A stretch of DNA of 32,467 nucleotides, taken from NCBI GenBank assembly GCA_017958545.1, contig JAGDCM010000113.1:1-32467 (forward strand), written 5' to 3'. Made by a program: the position numbers and the translations under genes. Below, in pieces: positions 7,260 through 13,855 of the stretch. Under the pieces are notes generated by a model. It made no database searches and was not told the origin of the DNA. It worked only from the letters and a program-made list of their open reading frames with translations. The DNA comes from Bacteroidaceae bacterium. GTDB lineage: Bacteria > Bacteroidota > Bacteroidia > Bacteroidales > Bacteroidaceae. Positions within the stretch are counted from its first letter, which is position 1, and each line of letters opens with the position of its first letter.

Positions 7260-8490
7260 CTGCAGCTACAGCAGAACCGATTACACCGGAGATATTGCTA
7301 CTCATGCAGTAGTTCAGCACATGATTCTTCGGGTCGTACTTTGTCGAGATACCGTTACATACACGTGATGCCATAGGCACAGCCGACAATCCCGTTGCAC
7401 CGATGAGCGGATTTATCTTCTTCTTGGCAAAGAGGTTCCATATCTTAACCATGCAGATACCGCTGGTGATAGACAATGCAAAGGCACAGAAACCACCTGC
7501 CACGATACCCAGAGTCTGCACATTGATGAAGGCATCCACTGTCATTGTGGCACCCACACAGAGTCCGAGGAAGATGGTGGCGGCATTCATGATACCGTTG
7601 GCAGCAGCGTCGAAAAGGCGGGCTGTGTCGTTACCGATCTCCTTGAGCAGATTACCGAACATGAGCATACCCACAAGGCTCACTGCCGTAGGTACGAAGA
7701 TAGCCACGATAGTGGTCACTGCGATGGGGAAGATAATCTTCAGGGCACGCATATTCTTTATCTCCGTAGCATCGGGATAGAGCTTGTCCATCTCCTTCAT
7801 ATTAATCATCAGTTCCTTCTTCGAACAGGTGAGTTTCACCACAAGAGGTATGATGACGGGCACGAGTGCCATGTAGCTATAGGCAGCAATGGCAATAGGA
7901 CCCAGCAGATGGGGAGCCAGCTTGATGGTGGTGAAGATGGCAGTGGGACCGTCGGCACCGCCAATGATACCGAGAGAACCTGCCTCCTGAGGTGTGAAAC
8001 CTACTAGAAGAGCCACCAGCAACACTGCGAAGATACCCATCTGGGCAGCAGCACCGAAAATAGCCAGTTTGAGGTTGCGCAACATAGGACCGAAATCGGT
8101 CAGGGCACCCACACCCATGAAGATGATGGGAGGCAGCAGACCGCTCTTGATGAGAGCGTAGTAGAGATAGTTCATCAGACCGAGGTCGTGGGCTATCTCA
8201 TGCAGAGGCATGGAATAGATGTTCTTCCATTCCGTAACACCGTTGACGGTGACGGGTACCAAACCCTCGGAGTTAGCCTGCAGGACACCCATTCCGCCAC
8301 CAGGAAAGTTGGCGATGAGCACACCGAAGGCAATGGGTACGAGCAAGAGAGGCTCGTACTTCTTCACGATGCCCAGATAGAGCAGCACGAAGGCCAAGAG
8401 GTACATGACAATGAACAGGGGATTCTCACCGATGGCAGAGAATGCCGTCATGTCGTACAACTTGGACAGTATATCGTAAAGCATTTCCAT
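7234..8490 (-). CDS. oadB: Na+-translocating oxaloacetate decarboxylase, beta subunit
   Basis: An integral-membrane subunit of 418 residues with many hydrophobic segments. It decarboxylates the carboxybiotin carried by the alpha subunit and couples this to Na+ export. Family hallmarks are GVGALTDFGPMLRNLKLAIFGAAAQMGIF, GIIGGADGPTAIFT and the C-terminal IGATGLSAVPMASRV with GSAVAAGVLISFLG. The Asp in GGADGPT corresponds to the essential Asp of Klebsiella OadB. It follows the alpha gene with a 3-base gap in the order gamma-alpha-beta. In Bacteroidales the complex probably contributes to Na+ gradient formation and to C4-acid fermentation leading to succinate or propionate. Confidence 0.93.
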   Translation of the reverse strand: MEMLYDILSKLYDMTAFSAIGENPLFIVMYLLAFVLLYLGIVKKYEPLLLVPIAFGVLIANFPGGGMGVLQANSEGLVPVTVNGVTEWKNIYSMPLHEIAHDLGLMNYLYYALIKSGLLPPIIFMGVGALTDFGPMLRNLKLAIFGAAAQMGIFAVLLVALLVGFTPQEAGSLGIIGGADGPTAIFTTIKLAPHLLGPIAIAAYSYMALVPVIIPLVVKLTCSKKELMINMKEMDKLYPDATEIKNMRALKIIFPIAVTTIVAIFVPTAVSLVGMLMFGNLLKEIGNDTARLFDAAANGIMNAATIFLGLCVGATMTVDAFINVQTLGIVAGGFCAFALSITSGICMVKIWNLFAKKKINPLIGATGLSAVPMASRVCNGISTKYDPKNHVLNYCMSSNISGVIGSAVAAGVLISFLG

Positions 8491-8493
8491 AGT

Positions 8494-10326
8494 TTAAGCC
8501 AACTTCATGATGGGATCGTCTTCTTCTACACTGTCACCGGAATTAACCAGGATGGCTGTGATGACACCTGCCTTGTCGGCACGGATGGCATTGAAAGTCT
8601 TCATTGCCTCAATATAACCGAGAGTGTCACCTTCCTTAACGGCATCACCCACCTTCTTGGGGGTCTCGCTACCGTCCTTCACGAGGTAGAACTTACCCTC
8701 CAGAGGAGCCAGAAGGTCCTCACCCTCACCCACGGGAGCAGTAGCGGCTGCAGCTGCGGTAGGAGCAGGAGCGGCATCACCGTATGCGATGTTCACCTCG
8801 TAGGTCTGACCGTTCACACTTACCGTAATCTTATCGGGCTGAGCTGCACCTGAAGGAGCATTCTTCTTGGCCTTGCGTTCTGCAAGGTCCTTCTCGAAGT
8901 CAGCCTTGGCCTTACCGCTCTTATAGGCACGATACTGCTCAGGGTGCATAGCAAGCTCGAAGAGTTCCTCGTTATCCTGACCGAGTTCCCAACCGTTAGC
9001 TTCCATCTCCTGCTTAAATTCATCGAGTTTATCGGGATAGTAGCTCTGGGGATCCTTTGTCTCAAACTCACGGCCCTCAGCCTTAGCCATATCCTTGAGT
9101 TCCTGAGCCACAGGACCAGGCAGCTGACCGCTCTTACCGAGAATCATGTCCCAGATATTGTCGGCAATCATGGACCAGCGCTCCTTGCCCTTCTCCATCT
9201 GGATGACGTTCATCAGGGCGAGGTTCTTCACGTACTGTGAGAAAGGCGTTACAAGGCAGGGATAACCAACCTTGGGCCATACATAAGCCACCTCGTCGAA
9301 GAGCTTCACGAGAAGCTGGTCTGTGGTAAGCTCGGGCTGACCGTTCTTCACCTTCCACTTGTTAAGGCTGCGAAGATTGTCCTCGAGGTCGGTCATCAGA
9401 GAACCCATCATACCACCTGGAAGACCGGGCTTAACAAGCAGTGAGTTGTTGATGTGGTTGAGCTCGGGGATATAGTAACCGAGGAAGTCGTCGCACATCT
9501 CCTGAATCTGGGTGCGCACTTCCATATAAGCCTCCATATTGATGTCCTTCACCTTGAAACCGGCATCCTTCAGCATCTCCTGAACAGCAATGATGTCGGC
9601 ATGTCCTGTACCCCACGCAAGAGGAGCCACAGCTGTGTCGATATAGTCGCATCCTGCCTTTGCCACCTCAAGGATGGAAGCCATGCAGAAACCGGGACCT
9701 GCGTGAGAGTGATACTGGATGACGATATCCTTCTTGTAAGCCTTGATACCGGCGACAATCTTACCCAAGCTTACAGGACGACCGATACCGGCCATATCCT
9801 TCAGGCAAATCTCGTCGGCACCTGCATCGATGAAGCACTTAGCCAGGTCAACGTAATACTCAACAGTGTGGATGGGGCTGTAGGTGATGCAAAGAGCAGC
9901 CTGGGCAATCATACCGGCAGCCTTGGCATATTCGATACTGGGCAGCACGTTGCGCTTGTCGTTCAGTCCGCAGAAGATACGGGTGATATCGGTGCCCTGA
10001 GCCTTCTTCACTTTATAGAAGAGACGACGCACATCCTTGGGACACGGACTCATGCGCAAACCGTTGAGAGCACGGTCGAGCATATGGGTCTGAATGCCTG
10101 CCTCGTGGAAGGGTTTCGTCCACTCGCGCACGCTCTTGTTGGGGTTCTCACCATAGAGCAGATTCACCTGCTCGAAACCACCGCCGTTTGTTTCTACACG
10201 GTCGAAGCACCCCATGCGGATGATTGCGGGTGCCACCTTTACCAACTGGTCCACACGAGGCTGGTACTTGCCAGCACTTTGCCACATGTCACGGAAGACC
10301 AGTGAAAATTTTACTTCCTTAGCCAT
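8494..10326 (-). CDS. oadA: Oxaloacetate decarboxylase alpha subunit (carboxyltransferase plus biotin carrier)
   Basis: A 610-residue protein transferring the carboxyl group of oxaloacetate to its own biotin. The N-terminal HMGL-like TIM barrel shows a metal ligand Asp13 (FRDMWQS), the probable carbamylated Lys176 (CLKDMAG) and the metal ligands His206/His208 (YHSHAGPG). A conserved carboxylase domain follows. A linker rich in Ala and Pro (about 525-545) leads to a biotinyl domain with the EAMKT motif, Lys576 being the biotinylation site. Biotin carrier and catalytic domains are thus in one chain, as in Klebsiella OadA. The TIM-barrel type argues against methylmalonyl-CoA decarboxylase, whose alpha subunit has a crotonase fold. 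The first motif (FRDMWQS) departs from the usual LRDGxQS. Confidence 0.93.
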   Translation of the reverse strand: MAKEVKFSLVFRDMWQSAGKYQPRVDQLVKVAPAIIRMGCFDRVETNGGGFEQVNLLYGENPNKSVREWTKPFHEAGIQTHMLDRALNGLRMSPCPKDVRRLFYKVKKAQGTDITRIFCGLNDKRNVLPSIEYAKAAGMIAQAALCITYSPIHTVEYYVDLAKCFIDAGADEICLKDMAGIGRPVSLGKIVAGIKAYKKDIVIQYHSHAGPGFCMASILEVAKAGCDYIDTAVAPLAWGTGHADIIAVQEMLKDAGFKVKDINMEAYMEVRTQIQEMCDDFLGYYIPELNHINNSLLVKPGLPGGMMGSLMTDLEDNLRSLNKWKVKNGQPELTTDQLLVKLFDEVAYVWPKVGYPCLVTPFSQYVKNLALMNVIQMEKGKERWSMIADNIWDMILGKSGQLPGPVAQELKDMAKAEGREFETKDPQSYYPDKLDEFKQEMEANGWELGQDNEELFELAMHPEQYRAYKSGKAKADFEKDLAERKAKKNAPSGAAQPDKITVSVNGQTYEVNIAYGDAAPAPTAAAAATAPVGEGEDLLAPLEGKFYLVKDGSETPKKVGDAVKEGDTLGYIEAMKTFNAIRADKAGVITAILVNSGDSVEEDDPIMKLA

Positions 10327-10333
10327 ATTCTGT

Positions 10334-10594
10334 TTAAATCTTTTTTACTGATGTGATTCTTCCTTTACCTTGAGTGAGCTGTTTTACCACCTCACTGAGT
10401 ACGGCCATCGTGGAGGGATCCACGTTCCCGCTCTGCTCAGCAACTGTCTGCTTGGCGGCCTTAACTTCTTCGGGAGCAATGCGATTCACCACCTTGATGA
10501 GCAACTTGCCGCCATTGATGACAATGAGCAGAATCAAGAAGACGGTGCACATACCCACAATCATGAGTTCGAAGCCAATACCTAAGTTCTCCAT
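10334..10594 (-). CDS. oadG: Oxaloacetate decarboxylase gamma subunit (OadG family)
   Basis: A small subunit of 86 residues with one membrane helix (about 9-30, ELMIVGMCTVFLILLIVING) and a short charged cytoplasmic tail, as expected for OadG/sodium-pump decarboxylase gamma chains, which hold alpha to beta. It is first in the operon, 7 bases before oadA, with a TAnnTTTG promoter about 40 bases upstream. Sequence in this family is poorly conserved, so position and topology carry most of the weight. Confidence 0.85.
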   Translation of the reverse strand: MENLGIGFELMIVGMCTVFLILLIVINGGKLLIKVVNRIAPEEVKAAKQTVAEQSGNVDPSTMAVLSEVVKQLTQGKGRITSVKKI

Positions 10595-10632
10595 AGACTA
10601 TCGTTTTACCTTAAAATTCACAAAATTCGCGG

Positions 10633-10640
10633 CAAAAGTA
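10633..10640 (-). promoter_or_regulatory. -7 element of the oad operon promoter
   Basis: The minus strand reads TACTTTTG, matching TAnnTTTG, 38 bases before the oadG start. The -33 region has no clear TTTG. The 156-base gap between oadG and folB (10595-10750) otherwise holds only AT-rich sequence, and I could not identify a convincing terminator for folB in it. Confidence 0.5.
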
Positions 10641-10750
10641 TCACTTTTTTCTCTTTTAACCGTTCTACACGTGACATTTTTTTGCTCTTTCTCGCGTTAT
10701 GCGCACGAAAAAGTTACAATTACACCACAAAGAAACCGCGTTTTGAGAGA

Positions 10751-11119
10751 TTACTCGCCCCGTGAAAGCTCTATTTCCACTCCGACAGCATCAACAAGCA
10801 TGCCCATCGGAGGCATCTGTTTGTCGATACGCAAGCGAAGACTGGCAATGCGGGGCTGCTCTGTCAAAAGCCGACATCCTATGCGATATGCCACATGTTC
10901 CAAAAGATTGGACGGCTGGAGCATTTCCTGACGTATGCTGTCACAGAGCGCTGCATAGCTCACTGTACCTGCGAGGTTGTCGTCCTCCAACGCAGAAATA
11001 TCAGCATCGATGGTAGCAGTAAGACTTACAAAAAAATCTGCACCAACGGCACGCTCCTGCGGCAACGCTCCGTGATTGGCATGCACTGCAAGACGATCAA
11101 TTAGTATCCGTGTCAACAT
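10751..11119 (-). CDS. folB: Dihydroneopterin aldolase
   Basis: A 122-residue folate-biosynthesis enzyme that converts 7,8-dihydroneopterin to 6-hydroxymethyl-dihydropterin plus glycolaldehyde; it works in the cytoplasm as a multimer. FolB signatures are VHANHGALPQER (with Glu22), TVSYAAL (Tyr55), the pterin-binding Glu74 in LLEHVAYRI and the catalytic Lys100 in RIDKQMPPMG. The ATG at 11119 lies inside the end of the nitroreductase-fusion gene (23-base overlap), so it is translated as part of the dnaA operon. Confidence 0.9.
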   Translation of the reverse strand: MLTRILIDRLAVHANHGALPQERAVGADFFVSLTATIDADISALEDDNLAGTVSYAALCDSIRQEMLQPSNLLEHVAYRIGCRLLTEQPRIASLRLRIDKQMPPMGMLVDAVGVEIELSRGE

Positions 11120-12308
11120 CTGTTTGGTTGGGCAAATAACGCTTCAATGCACGGGCCACACCGTCCGTCCAGGAGTTGATATTGTCGTTGTCGAGAGTAA
11201 GAGATGTAATCAGCTTGATGACACTCTCCAATGGCATACCATAACGCAATACACCGGATATGAGTTTAGCATAGTTCCAGTACTCCGGGTCAAACTTGCC
11301 CGAGAGACCTTCGATGGTAATCTTGTACCCGCGCTTGTTCTCAAACTGGAAATCATAGCGGTGCGAACCGTCACGATTGGTCTGACGTATGATACAACCT
11401 TGAGATATGCTCTTGGGAAGCATGATACCCTCGTCTTCATCCATGAGACCTGTGAATATCTCGTAAGGACGTCCTTCCCACAATCCCACAAATGCCACCC
11501 AGCGGTCTTTCTTGTTTTGGAAGCGTACCACATCGCACTCCAATGCCTCCGGACGCTTCTGTGTCATCTCCAGCCCAGGCTCGCAGAGAGAGAATCCCTG
11601 ACGACGCAAAACATCGATGAAACCACGAGAAAGTTGCTCGTTGGCATCTCTGGTGTAACGGCAGTCGGTGAATACCTGAGCCAGAGTTTCCTTTTCGTTG
11701 ATGCGGCAGAACTCCTGATTCTCCTCCAACGCCTCCTTCACACTATATAAAGCATTTATACGTTCCTCCGTGTATGGCTCGTAACGTTCCTGATGAACAA
11801 AAGCATCAAGGGGCAGGCGGTCGGTTTCCTTCGGATCTTCATCCGGCCATCCGACAGTGAGCGTTGCCACCGGCATAGTGAGCTGTGGCAGAGAGAGCAC
11901 ATCAATGATTGTCTGCGGATTGTATATCGTGGTACCAAGGAAACACATGCCCAATCCCTCTCTTTCCAAGAGGAGCGACAGTGTCTGTGTGTAGAGCAAG
12001 GCATCGGTGGCGGCATTGAGAAACGAAAGGAAATTACCGTAACCCGGTACGGCTTTGCGCTGCAAACACCAGTCGCTGGTGCGACGGAAATCAGCCACAA
12101 CAGTGAGCACAACCGGAGCCGCAGTTACCATCTCCTGATTGAAATGCGCTGAAGCCAAACGGGCTTTCTGCTCTGCATCGCGTGTCACCACAACGCTGTA
12201 TAACTGCAAATTACCCATCGTCTGCGTGCGGGCAGCCTCATCCAAGAGACGCTGTAAAAGGGCTTCCGGAACTTCGCGGTTCTGGTACTTCCTTATTGTC
12301 TTTCTCAT
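11097..12308 (-). CDS. Nitroreductase-family protein fused to a ribonucleotide-reductase C-terminal-like domain
   Basis: A 403-residue two-part protein. Residues 1 to about 238 form an NfsA/Frp-like flavin nitroreductase (RKTIRKYQNREVPEALLQRLL, FLNAATDALLYTQTLSLLLEREGLGMCFLG, then RYEPYTEERINALY). It ends in the ETLAQVFTDCRYTR and FIDVLRRQGF segment with which such proteins of about 240 residues usually finish. Residues from about 252 to 394 (KRPEALECDVVRFQNKKDRW, PYEIFTGLMDEDEG, YDFQFENKRGYKITIEGLS, YWNYAKLISGVLRYGMP, GVARALKRYLP) strongly resemble the tail of Bacteroidetes adenosylcobalamin-dependent ribonucleotide reductase (TSCPD-type domain). They stop just before that enzyme's Cys-rich end. 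The ATG overlaps the dnaA stop by 4 bases. Substrate and function of the fusion are unknown. Confidence 0.8.
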   Translation of the reverse strand: MRKTIRKYQNREVPEALLQRLLDEAARTQTMGNLQLYSVVVTRDAEQKARLASAHFNQEMVTAAPVVLTVVADFRRTSDWCLQRKAVPGYGNFLSFLNAATDALLYTQTLSLLLEREGLGMCFLGTTIYNPQTIIDVLSLPQLTMPVATLTVGWPDEDPKETDRLPLDAFVHQERYEPYTEERINALYSVKEALEENQEFCRINEKETLAQVFTDCRYTRDANEQLSRGFIDVLRRQGFSLCEPGLEMTQKRPEALECDVVRFQNKKDRWVAFVGLWEGRPYEIFTGLMDEDEGIMLPKSISQGCIIRQTNRDGSHRYDFQFENKRGYKITIEGLSGKFDPEYWNYAKLISGVLRYGMPLESVIKLITSLTLDNDNINSWTDGVARALKRYLPNQTDVDTDTN

Positions 12309-13690
12309 AGCATTTTCTCTGCTTTGTTCTTCAGTTCTTCATTATCCTCAATCACATCGATGCCATGAAGCACTGTGGCATGGGAACGTCCACCCAGCAG
12401 ATTGCCGATGCGCGTAGTAGAGAGGTCTGTGTGGCGCGAGGCCAGATACATCACCATCTGACGAGCCATAGCCACCTCGGCACGACGCCCACGCCCGAGA
12501 ATGCTGCTCACATCCACATTCATCTGTTCGGCAACACGGTCGAGAATATAGTCAAACGTGGTACGTTTACTCTTAGGCTGCGGTTTCGTTATGGCATTCT
12601 TTTCAAGGACATTACGCGCGAAGTCTATCGTGATGTCCGCATTCTCAACAATACTGTAGGCCTGCAAGGAATGAATGGCACCTTCCAGTTCGCGCACATT
12701 AGTCTTTATCGTGCGTGATATATAACGGACAACTTCTTCAGGAATACGCAAACCGCTCCTGCGTATCTTGCTCATCAATATATCGTAGCGCAACTGTTCC
12801 TCCGGACGCTCCATCTCCACTGTCATGCCCCAACGGAAACGGGAGAGCATACGCTCCTCCATACCGGTAAGTTCCGAAGGCGGACGGTCGCAAGTGAGAA
12901 TTATCTTACGCCCGTTTTGATGAAGATGATTGAATATATGGAAGAATGCCTCCAATGTCTTCATCTGGGACGTGAACTCATGGACATCGTCTACAATGAG
13001 TATCTCGATAGACTGATAAAACTGGATGAATTCGTTGAATTTGTTATTACGACGGCTATCCGTGAACTGCACAAGAAAATCATGAGCCGGGATATAAAGC
13101 ACTCGCCTTGCCGGATACAGTTTCTGCAGTCGCACACCAAGAGCATTTACCAGATGAGTCTTACCCACACCGCTCGGTCCCCAGATAAAGAGCGGATTGA
13201 ACGTCTGTTGCGAGGGATGATTCGCAATGGCCTGAGCTATCGCAAGGGAGAGTTTGTTGCTTTTGCCCTCAACAAAATTCTCAAACGTAAGAGCGGGATT
13301 GAGTCCCGGGTTGAATCCACGCGGTTTGGAATTATCCACCACAAGTTTCGGAGCTAGCGGCCTGCCGTTTTTTCCCTCACGGCCCTCTACACCAGTGGAA
13401 GCTGTCTCTATCGCCGCATCCTTGATTCCCTTAATAATGACAACTTGATAGAAAATCTTGGTAGGATTGTGAAACACACGATATACTGCAGCGTGGATGA
13501 GCGTACGGAAGTTCTGTTCCAGATACTCGATAAAGTACTGAGAAGGAACTGCAAGCACCAATTTGAACTCCTCGTCATCATAACTCTTGGGACGGATGGG
13601 CTTAATCCATTCCATCTGCTGCGCACTCAGTTTGGTACGCAACAAATCAAGACACTGGGTCCACCGTTCTTTAAGAGTATTATCGCTCAT
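12305..13690 (-). CDS. dnaA: Chromosomal replication initiator DnaA
   Basis: A 461-residue AAA+ initiator that binds DnaA boxes and opens oriC. Domain I spans about 1-85. The AAA+ module has Walker A GPSGVGKT (171-178), Walker B ILIVDDVHEF, and the SRFRWGMTVEMERPEEQLR box VII region. Domain IV carries the DNA-binding signature GGRSHATVLHG near the C-terminus. Length and order are normal for Bacteroidetes. It is first in a three-gene operon (dnaA, nitroreductase fusion, folB) joined by overlaps. I saw no cluster of TTATCCACA-type boxes in the 165-base divergent region upstream, so this window shows no evidence that oriC is adjacent. Confidence 0.97.
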   Translation of the reverse strand: MSDNTLKERWTQCLDLLRTKLSAQQMEWIKPIRPKSYDDEEFKLVLAVPSQYFIEYLEQNFRTLIHAAVYRVFHNPTKIFYQVVIIKGIKDAAIETASTGVEGREGKNGRPLAPKLVVDNSKPRGFNPGLNPALTFENFVEGKSNKLSLAIAQAIANHPSQQTFNPLFIWGPSGVGKTHLVNALGVRLQKLYPARRVLYIPAHDFLVQFTDSRRNNKFNEFIQFYQSIEILIVDDVHEFTSQMKTLEAFFHIFNHLHQNGRKIILTCDRPPSELTGMEERMLSRFRWGMTVEMERPEEQLRYDILMSKIRRSGLRIPEEVVRYISRTIKTNVRELEGAIHSLQAYSIVENADITIDFARNVLEKNAITKPQPKSKRTTFDYILDRVAEQMNVDVSSILGRGRRAEVAMARQMVMYLASRHTDLSTTRIGNLLGGRSHATVLHGIDVIEDNEELKNKAEKML

Positions 13691-13711
13691 CTTTTAGGAA
13701 CAAATCGCGAG

Positions 13712-13719
13712 CAAAATTA
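13712..13719 (-). promoter_or_regulatory. dnaA: -7 element for dnaA
   Basis: The minus strand reads TAATTTTG (TAnnTTTG consensus), 21 bases before the dnaA ATG, which implies a very short 5' leader. The -33 half is not obvious. Confidence 0.5.
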
Positions 13720-13824
13720 CAAAAAAAGTCAAGAGGTAAAACTGAAAAGTCATTTTTTATAGAGAAAAAGCATGAAAATTGTTTTTTTTTGTTTGCTCTC
13801 ATCGTGCAACTCTCAACTTTTTTG

Positions 13825-13832
13825 TATCTTTG
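13825..13832 (+). promoter_or_regulatory. -7 element for the ABC transporter gene
   Basis: TATCTTTG matches TAnnTTTG and lies 23 bases before ATG 13856. Because transcription would start near 13839, the upstream in-frame ATG at 13772 cannot be the main start. The -33 half is weak. Confidence 0.5.
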
Positions 13833-13855
13833 TGCCCGTATACATACGCACACAC

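Noticed and set aside
10660-10710. Possible terminator hairpin between folB and oadG
   Set aside because: The stem (around TCTCGCGTTATGCGCACGAAA) pairs imperfectly and has no U-tract in the direction needed for folB.
13772-13855. N-terminal extension of the ABC transporter (MKIVFFCLLS...), which looks like a lipoprotein signal
   Set aside because: The -7 promoter element TATCTTTG at 13825-13832 lies inside this extension, and the rest of the protein starts with a cytoplasmic TerB-like domain, so ATG 13856 is the better start.
13691-13855. Possible oriC next to dnaA
   Set aside because: No TTATCCACA-like DnaA boxes or repeat array were seen; the region is only an AT-rich divergent promoter region.
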